Source: Siminovitchia fortis (GTDB lineage Bacteria; Bacillota; Bacilli; Bacillales; Bacillaceae_C). From it: a stretch of 60,823 bases of DNA. Of the stretch, positions 37,257 through 46,096 are shown in pieces. Below the pieces are notes generated by a model. That model was not told where the DNA came from. It did not search any database and saw nothing but the letters and a program-made list of their open reading frames with translations. Each line of letters begins with the position of its first letter. Position 1 is the first letter of the stretch. The stretch spans positions 1 through 60,823 of the forward strand of contig NZ_QYTU02000017.1 of NCBI RefSeq assembly GCF_003605365.2. Direction: 5' to 3'. The position numbers and the translations under genes are program-made.

Positions 37257-38549
37257 ATGCGATCTTTTAAAAAATCGAAAGAAGCATTTCAAGAAGCGGT
37301 TAAGCTTATGCCGGGCGGAGTAAACAGCCCTGTCCGCGCATTCAAGTCTGTTGACATGGACCCGATTTTCATGGAAAGAGGGAAAGGTTCACGCATCTTT
37401 GATATTGACGGGAACGAATATATTGATTATGTCCTATCATGGGGTCCGCTCATTTTGGGCCACACAAATGACCGTGTTGTCGAAGCAATCAAGAAGGTTG
37501 CGGAAAGCGGTACGAGCTTCGGCGCATCGACCCTCATTGAAAATGAATTGGCAAAACTTGTAAAAGAACGTGTGCCTTCCATTGAAATTGTACGGATGGT
37601 CTCGTCAGGTACAGAAGCAACGATGAGTGCCCTCCGTTTGGCAAGAGGCTATACGGGCCGCAATAAAATCATGAAATTTGAAGGCTGCTATCATGGCCAC
37701 GGGGATTCCCTTCTTATCAAAGCGGGTTCCGGTGTGGCAACCCTTGGTCTGCCGGACAGTCCGGGTGTGCCTGAAAGTGTGGCGGAAAATACGATTACTG
37801 TTCCATATAACAACTTGGAGAGTGCACGTTTCGCTTTCGAACAGTTTGGAGATGATATTGCAGGCGTCATCGTTGAGCCGGTTGCCGGAAATATGGGTGT
37901 CGTGCCTCCAAAGCCTGGATTTCTTGAAGGCCTTCGTGAATTGACTGAGGAATATGGCGCTTTGCTCATTTTTGATGAAGTCATGACCGGTTTCCGTGTG
38001 GGCTACCATTGTGCGCAGGGCCATTTTGGCATTACCCCTGACATTACATGCCTTGGCAAAGTGATTGGGGGCGGTCTTCCTGTGGGTGCTTACGGAGGAA
38101 AAGCCGAAATCATGGAACAGATTGCTCCGAGCGGTCCGATTTATCAAGCTGGCACACTTTCAGGAAACCCGCTTGCCATGGCGGCAGGGTATGAAACATT
38201 GATCCAGTTGACGCCGGAATCTTACGATGAGTTCAATCGTAAAGCTGAAAAATTGGAGCAGGGATTGAAGTCGGCGGCGGCAAAATATGATATTCCACAC
38301 ACGGTCAATCGTGCCGGATCCATGGTTGGTTTCTTTTTCACAAATGAAGACGTCCATAATTATGATCAGGCGAAAACAAGTGATCTGTCTATGTTTGCTG
38401 CATATTACAAAGAAATGGCAAACAACGGCATCTTTTTACCGCCTTCCCAATTTGAAGGATTGTTCCTATCAACCGAGCATTCCGATGAAGATATCGAAGC
38501 AACAATCGAAGCGGCTGAAAAAGCCTTCGCTGTTATAGCAAATAAATAA
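37257..38549 (+). CDS. hemL: Glutamate-1-semialdehyde 2,1-aminomutase
   Basis: The PLP enzyme converts glutamate-1-semialdehyde to 5-aminolevulinate. The 430 residues show [55 protein letters not shown] and the PLP lysine in [18 protein letters not shown]. The ATG at 37257 has GCGGAGG 9 bases upstream, part of the repeat edge GAAAAGCGGAGG. Last gene of the hem operon, closed by a terminator. Confidence 0.97.
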   Translation: MRSFKKSKEAFQEAVKLMPGGVNSPVRAFKSVDMDPIFMERGKGSRIFDIDGNEYIDYVLSWGPLILGHTNDRVVEAIKKVAESGTSFGASTLIENELAKLVKERVPSIEIVRMVSSGTEATMSALRLARGYTGRNKIMKFEGCYHGHGDSLLIKAGSGVATLGLPDSPGVPESVAENTITVPYNNLESARFAFEQFGDDIAGVIVEPVAGNMGVVPPKPGFLEGLRELTEEYGALLIFDEVMTGFRVGYHCAQGHFGITPDITCLGKVIGGGLPVGAYGGKAEIMEQIAPSGPIYQAGTLSGNPLAMAAGYETLIQLTPESYDEFNRKAEKLEQGLKSAAAKYDIPHTVNRAGSMVGFFFTNEDVHNYDQAKTSDLSMFAAYYKEMANNGIFLPPSQFEGLFLSTEHSDEDIEATIEAAEKAFAVIANK

Positions 38550-38558
38550 TGATATTGC

Positions 38559-38590
38559 AGGGAACCGTTTCATGACGGCTCCCTTTTTTA
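38559..38590 (+). terminator. Terminator of the hem operon
   Basis: GGGAACCGT / ACGGCTCCC stem and T6-7. Confidence 0.85.
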
Positions 38591-38611
38591 TTTCATAAAT
38601 AATTCATTACA

Positions 38612-38639
38612 GTCATAGGATGTAATTGACCCATATATT
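38612..38639 (+). promoter_or_regulatory. Candidate SigE promoter of spoVID
   Basis: GTCATAGG, 12 bases, CATATATT. The -10 resembles CATACANT and the -35 resembles GTCATATT. It is placed 27 bases before the start codon. spoVID is a mother-cell (SigE) gene in B. subtilis. Confidence 0.55.
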
Positions 38640-38666
38640 TTGCACGGAGTGAAAGGAGGAGCTGGC

Positions 38667-39857
38667 TTGTCTGAGAACGGACATTCATCTATCAAGTTTT
38701 CTTTGGAAGAATCCGTTTTGTTTAAAAGCGGACAGGAAGTCGATGAGCTGATTTCAATATCATTAGATCCGAATATATCGATTGTTGAAGAAGAAGGGTT
38801 TGTCATGCTGAGAGGGAGCCTGAACCTGACAGGGGAATATAAACGCATAGATTCGGCAGATTCACAAGAGGAAGCGGAAGAAGAAGCTTCTTTAAAAGGA
38901 AGGTATGTGCAGGTGGTCGAAGACAGGGATGATGGTTACTGTGAATTTTTTCACCAGTTTCCCGTAGATATCACCATTCCTGAGGATAGAGTACATCAAT
39001 CGAATGAAGTTTTTGTTGAGGTGGAATCGTTTGACTACGTCATGCCGGAAAATTCCCGCCTAAATATCGAAGCGGAAGTGCAAGTGTATGGTTTGCAGGG
39101 GGATCAGCAGGAAAGTCAAAGTGAGCACCTTGAAAATAAGGACCCTGCGCCAACATATGAATCGGATGAACGCGATGAAGATATGGCAGACGAAGAAAGT
39201 ACGGTAGAAGTAGAATTGGAGGAATATACGGAGGAAGAAGAATCGGAAATAAACGTAAGTCACGAATACGAACAGGAATACGAAGAGGAAGACGATGAAG
39301 ATGAAGAGGAAGAAGAAGAGGGTCTTTATGCCCCTTTCGCAGCTGAAGCCCGGTCGTCGGGAAATTCCCAGCAAAAGCCTCCTCAACATGATCACCATAA
39401 TCCGTTTCCGTTCCCTTTTCCGATGCTGCCGGAAATGGACATGGATGAAGTGGCTCACAGGCTGAAAGGTTTTTTTCAAAAGCACAGCGCGGAGTCTCCT
39501 TCCACCTCAGGAGTTGAACCTGCTCCGTCTTCAAGCGTCGCGGAGGAAGTGCAGGAACAGGAGTCCAGCACCCACGAGAGCGTTGAAATGGAAGAGAGCC
39601 CAAATGAAAAACCCAAGAAAAAGAAGGATAAGTATCATTCCATGTCCTTTGCCGATTTTTTTGCCAGAAAGGATGAAGAAGAACCGGCAAAGCTGAAAGT
39701 CCGCCTTGTTCAGCACGGTGACTCATTGGAAAGGCTGGCGGATACGTATGGTGTCACCGTCCAGCAAATATTAAGGGCGAATCAAATGGACCCGAGTCAG
39801 GAAGTTCATGAAGGGCAGGTCCTCTATATACCCGGCAAGACGGCCTATAGAAAATAA
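38667..39857 (+). CDS. spoVID: Spore coat assembly protein SpoVID
   Basis: The product of about 396 residues has an N-terminal SPOCS-type domain (about 1-130: FSLEESVLFKSGQEVDELIS and HQFPVDITIPEDRVHQ). A long, extremely acidic Glu/Asp/Ser/Pro-rich middle (about 150-340) contains several runs of Glu. A C-terminal LysM domain (about 345-393: VQHGDSLERLADTYGVTVQQ) follows. SpoVID makes the coat encircle the forespore together with SafA and SpoIVA. The start is TTG at 38667 behind AAAGGAGGA. The low-complexity middle is a likely site of length variation between strains. Confidence 0.95.
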   Translation: MSENGHSSIKFSLEESVLFKSGQEVDELISISLDPNISIVEEEGFVMLRGSLNLTGEYKRIDSADSQEEAEEEASLKGRYVQVVEDRDDGYCEFFHQFPVDITIPEDRVHQSNEVFVEVESFDYVMPENSRLNIEAEVQVYGLQGDQQESQSEHLENKDPAPTYESDERDEDMADEESTVEVELEEYTEEEESEINVSHEYEQEYEEEDDEDEEEEEEGLYAPFAAEARSSGNSQQKPPQHDHHNPFPFPFPMLPEMDMDEVAHRLKGFFQKHSAESPSTSGVEPAPSSSVAEEVQEQESSTHESVEMEESPNEKPKKKKDKYHSMSFADFFARKDEEEPAKLKVRLVQHGDSLERLADTYGVTVQQILRANQMDPSQEVHEGQVLYIPGKTAYRK

Positions 39858-39995
39858 ATTGCCAATAGGATCTGTTTTAACGGGAGGATGGATTGGCCGC
39901 AATCCTCCTTTTCTTCATTCATAGTGTAAAACTGGATGAAAGCCATATTCAGATCGCAAGGATATGTTCTCATTAAGTTCTAAGCGGGTGATTAA

Positions 39996-41027
39996 ATGAC
40001 CGATTATCGTGAAACGGATATCCATTCCATTGTTGAACTATATGGCTTGCATTTAAAATTTGCAGAAAGATATGGGCGTGTCCATAAGCTATACACTGAC
40101 AAGGGAACGTTTGCTTTAAAAAGGATCAATGCAAACCATGGGGTCGATTTTTTACAGTATATCCAGCTGCTTTATCAGCGGGGATACCACCGGATAGTGC
40201 CGATCTACCCGACGTTGGATGGACGGTATGGAGTATTGGTGAAAAACAGGCTGTATTATTTAATGCCCTGGCTCGATAACAGGGAAAGAGAAGGGCATAT
40301 GAAAAAAAGCCGTGAGCTTTTTCGTGAGCTTGCCCGCCTTCATACGATATCTGCCAGGGAGGTAGAGGTGGCTGAAGAAGACCGGAAAGAACATTACGAT
40401 CTGACGCTGGCACGCTGGGAAAAGGAAAAGGAAGCCCTCGAGCAGTATGTCGAACGTGCTGAGCAAGATTGGTATATGTCGCCTTTTCAACTGCTTTTCT
40501 GCACATTTTATCATGAAATCACATTGGCCCAGAACTATTCAATTGGAAAGTTTAATGAGTGGTATGATGTTTCAAAAGAACAGACAAAAGCCAGAAGCGT
40601 GATTGTTCATGGGAAAATTTCGCCTGAACACTTTTTATATAATGAAAATGGGGCTGGTTATTTTGCAAATTTTGAAATGGCAAGGACAGCTTCACCCATC
40701 CATGACCTCCTGCCGTTTTTTTCCAGATCCTTAAAAACATATCCAAACCGTTTTGATGACGGGCTTGAATGGCTATCCATATATTTTAGGTATTTTCCGT
40801 TCAGAAAAGAGGAGATGCTTCTTTTTCTGAGTTACCTGGCGCATCCGGAGAGGATTTTCCAAGTTGCCGAAAATTATTTTTCGGCAGGGAGAGACAAAAA
40901 CGAGTATAAGTTTGTCCGTCAATTGCAGAAGCAGTATTGGTATATGAAGAACACGGAATATATTGTGATGAAATTAGAGGATATGGAAAAGCGGAAAAAT
41001 GAAGCAAGCGATCCCCCTCCCAGTTAA
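39996..41027 (+). CDS. ysxE: Spore coat protein YsxE (CotS/YutH-like kinase fold)
   Basis: The 343-residue protein has the aminoglycoside-phosphotransferase-like fold of the CotS family: DKGTFALKRINANHG (lysine strand), a hinge YYLMPWL, and a degenerate catalytic loop VIVHGKISPEHFLYN in which the usual HGD...N motif reads HGK...HF. Enzyme activity is therefore doubtful and a structural coat role more likely. spoVID-ysxE order is conserved in Bacillus. The ATG at 39996 follows GCGGGTGAT. A terminator-like hairpin begins in the last codons. Confidence 0.92.
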   Translation: MTDYRETDIHSIVELYGLHLKFAERYGRVHKLYTDKGTFALKRINANHGVDFLQYIQLLYQRGYHRIVPIYPTLDGRYGVLVKNRLYYLMPWLDNREREGHMKKSRELFRELARLHTISAREVEVAEEDRKEHYDLTLARWEKEKEALEQYVERAEQDWYMSPFQLLFCTFYHEITLAQNYSIGKFNEWYDVSKEQTKARSVIVHGKISPEHFLYNENGAGYFANFEMARTASPIHDLLPFFSRSLKTYPNRFDDGLEWLSIYFRYFPFRKEEMLLFLSYLAHPERIFQVAENYFSAGRDKNEYKFVRQLQKQYWYMKNTEYIVMKLEDMEKRKNEASDPPPS

Positions 41028-41045
41028 TAATGGCAGGGGTATTTA
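41012..41045 (+). terminator. Probable terminator of spoVID-ysxE
   Basis: CCCCTCCCA (41014-41022) pairs with TGGCAGGGG (41031-41039) with one mismatch; TATTTATATT follows. It overlaps the ysxE stop codon. Confidence 0.6.
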
Positions 41046-41234
41046 TATTAAATCATAATGGTATGAAAGGGCTATTATGATAAAAACAGTCAAAAGCAAT
41101 ACATCGAATGTGGAAGGAAACAGGATGGTGCGAATAGCCTGAAAAATGGTGAACGGAATAATCAGCTGCTTACATGCATCTTTGAATGTCCTCATCCATG
41201 TCCGTAATGTATACTGGTTCAGTTTTCTTTTCAC
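41043..41234 (-). CDS. Small membrane protein (possibly YszA)
   Basis: The 63-residue product begins MKRKLNQYTLRTWMRTFKD. It has a basic amphipathic N-terminus and two hydrophobic stretches (QLIIPFTIFQAIRTILF and DVLLLTVFIIIALSY). The GTG at 41234 is chosen because GGGGGAGG stands 8 bases upstream; the frame opens 18 bases earlier inside that site. It is convergent with ysxE. B. subtilis has a small gene (yszA) in this neighbourhood, and identity is a guess. Confidence 0.6.
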   Translation of the reverse strand: MKRKLNQYTLRTWMRTFKDACKQLIIPFTIFQAIRTILFPSTFDVLLLTVFIIIALSYHYDLI

Positions 41235-41385
41235 TCTCCGTACCTCCCCCAAAATTCTTCTTTAATAAAATATGTGTCAATGTCCGATTTCGTGTCTGCA
41301 GTGAAGAGTATTTTTGAAAAGCTGAGAGTAAATCCGAAAGCGAAGGGTCATCAATTTTTTTATAGTTAAAGCATAGAATTTCACC

Positions 41386-41607
41386 GAATTTTCTCTTCAA
41401 ACAAAGATTACATAATGTCCAGCTCCAGGCGCCATCGGCGCAAGGACCAAGCCGAATTGCTGTGGTGGCTGAAAAGCTCCCTCATCAAAATTCGTCTTAT
41501 GCTTGTCGCCGATAAGCAGGCACTCTACGCCTTTCCTTATCCTTTATCTCGTCGGAGGCACTCCAGTCTGTACGTCGATGGGCAAGGCGCTTCCGCTTTT
41601 CTTATCA
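41386..41607 (-). repeat. Dispersed intergenic repeat, copy at 41.4 kb (mosaic)
   Basis: The left edge AATTTTCTCTTCAAACAAAG equals that of the 9.2 kb copy. Then come CCAGCTCCAGGCGCCATCGG, CGCAAGGACCAAGCC, GCTGTGGTGGCTGAAAA and, reversed, CCTTTATCTCGTCGGAGGC, CCAGTCTGTACGTCGATGGG and GGCGCTTCCGCTTTTC. It fills the gap between the small membrane gene and the valS promoter. The sequence between 41235 and 41385 holds no other gene. Confidence 0.85.
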
Positions 41608-41613
41608 TCATAT

Positions 41614-41642
41614 TTGACTTCACACGAATCTTTTCATACTAT
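41614..41642 (+). promoter_or_regulatory. SigA promoter of the valS T-box transcript
   Basis: TTGACT, 17 bases, TACTAT, beginning directly after the end of the repeat copy. The predicted start site is about 41649. Confidence 0.7.
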
Positions 41643-41655
41643 ATTAAATATATGA

Positions 41656-41915
41656 ATGAGGAAAACATGCGTTGAAAGGGAAAAGTATGTTGCCATCCGC
41701 TTTCAGAGAGGGAAATCATTGCTGTGAGATTTCCTAAGCGTAAGCACCGGAAAGGTCACCCTTGAGCAGCATTCGTGAACAATCCAGTAACGAATGCCGG
41801 AGAAAATCCGTTAGATTTATGAGTGCCGGGCTTATGTTTCATTAAAGCCTGTGAAAAAAGGTGGTACCGCGAATATGCTCCCTTCGTCCTTTTAACGAAG
41901 GGGGCTTTTTATTTT
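41656..41915 (+). promoter_or_regulatory. T-box riboswitch (valine, specifier GUC)
   Basis: A long stem I region contains GGTC in AAAGGTCACCC, giving a GUC (Val) specifier at 41755-41757. The canonical T-box AAAGGTGGTACCGCG is at 41857-41871. A terminator (CTCCCTTCGT / ACGAAGGGGG plus T-run) ends at about 41915. Uncharged tRNA-Val is expected to bind and allow read-through into valS. Confidence 0.95.
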
Positions 41916-41947
41916 GATTAAAAGGCGAATGCCTAAGGAGGATAACC

Positions 41948-44596
41948 ATGGAAAACCATCATATTGATATGCCAACGAAATATGATCCGCTGACGATTGA
42001 AAAAAACAGATATGAATGGTGGCTTGAAGGGAAATTTTTCGAGGCGGAAAACAATCCGGAAAAAGACCCGTACACCATCGTCATCCCGCCTCCCAATGTT
42101 ACGGGCCGGCTGCATTTGGGCCATGCATGGGATACAACGCTGCAGGACATTTTAACGCGCATGAAAAGAATGCAGGGCTATGATGTATTATGGCTGCCCG
42201 GCATGGACCATGCGGGGATAGCTACGCAGGCGAAGGTCGAAGAGCAGCTTCGGAAGGAAGGAAAAAACCGCTATGACTTGGGCCGGGAAAAGTTTCTGGA
42301 AGAGACATGGAGCTGGAAGGAAGAATATGCGGATTTTATCCGGCAGCAGTGGGCGAAGCTCGGCTTGGGCCTGGATTATAGCCGCGAACGCTTTACGCTG
42401 GATGAGGGGTTGTCAAAGGCCGTCCGTGAAGTATTTGTCCGTTTATACAACGAGGGTCTCATTTACCGCGGGGAATATATCATCAACTGGGATCCGGCGA
42501 CGAAAACGGCCCTTTCCGATATAGAGGTCATCTACAAGGATGTACAGGGGGCCTTCTATCATATGCGCTACCCATTGGCGGACGGAAGCGGGTCGATTGA
42601 AATTGCCACAACGCGTCCTGAGACCATGCTGGGAGATACCGCTGTTGCCGTACATCCCGAAGATGAGCGATATAAGCATTTAATTGGAAAAACGGTCATT
42701 TTGCCGATTGTGGGTAGAGAAATCCCGATAGTGGCGGATGATTATGTGGACATGGAGTTTGGTTCAGGTGCAGTAAAAATTACGCCTGCCCATGACCCGA
42801 ACGACTTTGAAATTGGAAACAGGCATAATCTTGAGCGCGTCCTCGTGATGAATGAAGATGGCACGATGAACGAAAAGGCGGGCAAATATAATGGAATGGA
42901 CCGTTTCGACTGCAGAAAGCAAATCGTAAAAGATTTGCAGGAAGAAGGCATCCTGTTCAAGATTGAAGAGCATATGCACTCAGTCGGACATTCCGAGCGG
43001 AGCGGTGCTGTTGTTGAACCGTATTTATCCACACAATGGTTTGTAAAAATGCAGCCACTGGCTGATGAAGCGATCAAGCTCCAGCAATCAGCCGATAAAG
43101 TTCAATTTGTTCCCGATCGTTTTGAAAAGACATACTTGCACTGGATGGAAAATATCCGCGACTGGTGTATTTCAAGGCAGCTTTGGTGGGGGCACCGGAT
43201 TCCGGCCTGGTATCATAAAGAAACCGGCGAATTATATGTCGGGCAGGAAGCGCCTGAAGATGAGGAAAACTGGGAACAGGATCCGGACGTCCTTGACACA
43301 TGGTTCAGCTCTGCACTCTGGCCTTTTTCCACAATGGGCTGGCCTAATGCCGAAGCTGAAGATTTTAAACGCTATTACCCGACAGATTGCCTTGTGACGG
43401 GGTATGACATCATATTCTTTTGGGTATCCAGAATGATTTTCCAAGGCCTGAAATTCACAGGAAAACGCCCTTTTGATGATGTATTGATCCACGGCCTTGT
43501 CCGGGATGCGGAAGGCCGCAAAATGAGTAAATCCCTTGGCAACGGTGTCGATCCAATGGATGTCATCGACAAGTATGGGGCTGACTCCCTGAGATATTTC
43601 CTCGCTACGGGAAGTTCACCTGGGCATGATCTCAGATTCAGCATGGAAAAAGTCGAATCTGTTTGGAATTTCGCCAATAAAATTTGGAATGCATCCCGTT
43701 TTGCATTAATGAACATGGATGGCTTTACATTTGATGAGATTGATTTATCCGCTGAAAAATCAGTTGCGGACAAATGGATTCTGACAAGACTAAACGATAC
43801 GATTGAAACCGTGACGAAGCTTTCCGATAAGTACGAGTTCGGAGAAGTGGGAAGGGTACTGTATCACTTTATTTGGGACGATCTTTGCGACTGGTATATT
43901 GAGATGGCGAAGCTCCCGCTATACGGAGAGGACGAAGCTGCGAAGAAAATGACCCGTTCTGTTTTGGCCCATGTCCTTGACCAGACAATGAGACTCCTGC
44001 ATCCGTTCATGCCGTTTATCACCGAAGAAATTTGGCAGAACCTTCCCCATGAAGGAGAATCCATTACAATAGCTTCCTGGCCAAAGGCTAAAGAAGAGCA
44101 GACTGACCGGGATGCGGCAAATGAAATGAAGATATTGATGGACATCATCCGTTCTGTCCGCAACATCCGGGCTGAAGTAAACACGCCGATGAGCAAAAAA
44201 ATCACACTTATGCTCAAAGCCCAGGATGAAAAAGTGCTTGATATTTTACAAAAAAACAAGAACTACCTCGAAAGATTCTGCAATCCTGAAGAGCTTGTCA
44301 TGGAAGTCGGTTTGAAAGCACCGGAAAAAGCGATGACTGCAGTCGTTACAGGAGTTGAGCTGTTCCTTCCGTTAGCCGGTCTCTTGAATATTGAAGAAGA
44401 GATCGCGAGACTGGAAAAAGAATGGGCGAAGTGGAACAGTGAAGTGGAAAGGGTTCAGAAGAAGTTAAGCAATGAAAGATTTGTCAATAAAGCACCGCAG
44501 GCGGTAGTTGACGAAGAGCGCGCGAAAGAAAAAGATTATCTAGCCAAACGCGCTACAGTAGAAGAACGCATCAAAGAACTGAAGTCTTCCAACTGA
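41948..44596 (+). CDS. valS: Valyl-tRNA synthetase
   Basis: The class I synthetase charges tRNA-Val and edits misactivated threonine. The 882 residues show the HIGH-type motif GRLHLGHA (about 50), the editing domain ([19 protein letters not shown]), KMSKS (about 525), the anticodon-binding domain and a C-terminal coiled-coil arm ([19 protein letters not shown]). The ATG at 41948 follows TAAGGAGGATAACC. It is controlled by the upstream T-box. Confidence 0.98.
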   Translation: MENHHIDMPTKYDPLTIEKNRYEWWLEGKFFEAENNPEKDPYTIVIPPPNVTGRLHLGHAWDTTLQDILTRMKRMQGYDVLWLPGMDHAGIATQAKVEEQLRKEGKNRYDLGREKFLEETWSWKEEYADFIRQQWAKLGLGLDYSRERFTLDEGLSKAVREVFVRLYNEGLIYRGEYIINWDPATKTALSDIEVIYKDVQGAFYHMRYPLADGSGSIEIATTRPETMLGDTAVAVHPEDERYKHLIGKTVILPIVGREIPIVADDYVDMEFGSGAVKITPAHDPNDFEIGNRHNLERVLVMNEDGTMNEKAGKYNGMDRFDCRKQIVKDLQEEGILFKIEEHMHSVGHSERSGAVVEPYLSTQWFVKMQPLADEAIKLQQSADKVQFVPDRFEKTYLHWMENIRDWCISRQLWWGHRIPAWYHKETGELYVGQEAPEDEENWEQDPDVLDTWFSSALWPFSTMGWPNAEAEDFKRYYPTDCLVTGYDIIFFWVSRMIFQGLKFTGKRPFDDVLIHGLVRDAEGRKMSKSLGNGVDPMDVIDKYGADSLRYFLATGSSPGHDLRFSMEKVESVWNFANKIWNASRFALMNMDGFTFDEIDLSAEKSVADKWILTRLNDTIETVTKLSDKYEFGEVGRVLYHFIWDDLCDWYIEMAKLPLYGEDEAAKKMTRSVLAHVLDQTMRLLHPFMPFITEEIWQNLPHEGESITIASWPKAKEEQTDRDAANEMKILMDIIRSVRNIRAEVNTPMSKKITLMLKAQDEKVLDILQKNKNYLERFCNPEELVMEVGLKAPEKAMTAVVTGVELFLPLAGLLNIEEEIARLEKEWAKWNSEVERVQKKLSNERFVNKAPQAVVDEERAKEKDYLAKRATVEERIKELKSSN

Positions 44597-44630
44597 AAAG
44601 CTGGACGAAGTAAAATACCGGAATTTAAAA

Positions 44631-44668
44631 GGGGGAAGTGAGTCCGAGACGGATTTGCTTCCCTTATT
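44631..44668 (+). terminator. Hairpin between valS and folC
   Basis: GGGAAG / CTTCCC outer stem with a GTCCG / CGGAT inner stem, followed by TTATTTA. It may be a weak terminator or processing site; folC begins 22 bases later. Confidence 0.5.
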
Positions 44669-44689
44669 TAACGAATGGAGGAATACTTA

Positions 44690-45994
44690 GTGAATACATA
44701 TTCTGAGGCTATTTCCTGGATTCACTCGCGGTTAAAACACGGAATCAACCTGGGATTGGCAAGGATGGAATGGCTTCTAAAGGAGATGGGGAGCCCGGAA
44801 AAGAAGTTAAAGGCCATCCATGTGGCAGGAACAAACGGAAAGGGTTCGACCGTCACTTTTCTCCGCTCCATTTTGAATGAAGCGGGTTATGATGTGGGCA
44901 CATTTACATCCCCATACATAGAGTCGTTTAATGAACGGATCAGCATCAACGGCAGCCCAATCTCAGATGATGATTTGATTGAATTGGTCCGCATTGTCAA
45001 ACCTTTGGCGGAAGATCTGGAAAAAGGGGAACTGGGTCCGCCGACAGAATTTGAAATCATTACAGCCATGGCGATGTATTATTTTGCAAACATTCGCCCG
45101 ATCGACTTCACTATTTTGGAAGTGGGGCTTGGGGGACGCTTTGATTCAACGAATACAATCCAGCCGCTCATGACAATCATCACGAATATAGGAATGGATC
45201 ATATCAACATCCTAGGTGACACCATTGGAAAAATCGCATACGAAAAAGCAGGAATTATCAAGGAAGGAATTCCGTTGTTTACAGGAGCGAAGCAGGAAGA
45301 AGCAGTTTCTGTCATCCGGGCGGAAGCGGAAAAGAAGCAGGCGGACATTTTTCAACTGGGAATTGACTTTTCTATTGAAAACTATCAACCAGTCCAAGGC
45401 GGTGAAATGTTTACCTTTCAGATGAAGGAAACGCGGTATGAAAATCTGAAGGTTTCGCTTTTGGGGCACCACCAGACGGAAAATGCTGCCCTGGCAGCTG
45501 CGAGTCTTTTGCATATGAAAGAAAAAGGGCTTTTGCATTTAAAAGAGAATGAAATCAGACAGGGGTTGGAGAAAGCGTATTGGCCGGGAAGGATGGAGGT
45601 TTTACGAGAAAATCCGACGGTGATTTTAGACGGAGCCCATAATACGGAGGGGCTGGAAGCATTCCTTTCCACGATGAAAGACAGGTATGGGGAAAAAAAG
45701 GCCAAGATCATCTTCGCGGCGCTTGAAGACAAAGATCTGTCTGTAATGCTGCAGCTGTTTAAAAACATCAATGCAGAGGTGTATTTGACTGAGTTTGACT
45801 TCCCAAGAGCGGCTGCCGCCTCGAAATTGAAGGAAATCGGAAAAATGGACGATGCTTCAACTGAACGTGATTGGCGTTCGCTCATAAAAAGAATGATCAG
45901 TGAACTGGCCCCTGAAGACGTTCTGGCTGTAACAGGCTCTCTCTATTTTATATCCGAGGCTAAGCCATTCATTATGAATATATTGAAGGGTTAG
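44690..45994 (+). CDS. folC: Folylpolyglutamate/dihydrofolate synthase
   Basis: It adds glutamate to (dihydro)folate. The 434 residues contain the ATP site HVAGTNGKGSTVTFLRSI, the substrate loop SPYIESFNERISING, VGLGGRFDSTN and the C-terminal ILDGAHNTEGLEAFL. I choose GTG at 44690, 7 bases after GGAGGA; the ATG at 44675 overlaps that site. valS-folC is the conserved order. Confidence 0.95.
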   Translation: MNTYSEAISWIHSRLKHGINLGLARMEWLLKEMGSPEKKLKAIHVAGTNGKGSTVTFLRSILNEAGYDVGTFTSPYIESFNERISINGSPISDDDLIELVRIVKPLAEDLEKGELGPPTEFEIITAMAMYYFANIRPIDFTILEVGLGGRFDSTNTIQPLMTIITNIGMDHINILGDTIGKIAYEKAGIIKEGIPLFTGAKQEEAVSVIRAEAEKKQADIFQLGIDFSIENYQPVQGGEMFTFQMKETRYENLKVSLLGHHQTENAALAAASLLHMKEKGLLHLKENEIRQGLEKAYWPGRMEVLRENPTVILDGAHNTEGLEAFLSTMKDRYGEKKAKIIFAALEDKDLSVMLQLFKNINAEVYLTEFDFPRAAAASKLKEIGKMDDASTERDWRSLIKRMISELAPEDVLAVTGSLYFISEAKPFIMNILKG

Positions 45995-46020
45995 ATACAA
46001 TTTGAATTTTCTCATAATGG

Positions 46021-46049
46021 GTGACAAAAACTTGATCATTTGTTATCAT
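46021..46049 (+). promoter_or_regulatory. SigA-type promoter of the diguanylate cyclase gene
   Basis: GTGACA, 17 bases, TATCAT, 48 bases before the start codon. Confidence 0.6.
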
Positions 46050-46096
46050 GACTATAGAAGTGAGTCTATTTAACTATTTTTATGGAGGGGAAAGCT

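Noticed and set aside
39040-39726. 228-codon minus-strand frame antisense to spoVID
   Set aside because: Produced by the Glu/Asp-rich low-complexity region read backwards (Leu/Pro/Phe-rich).
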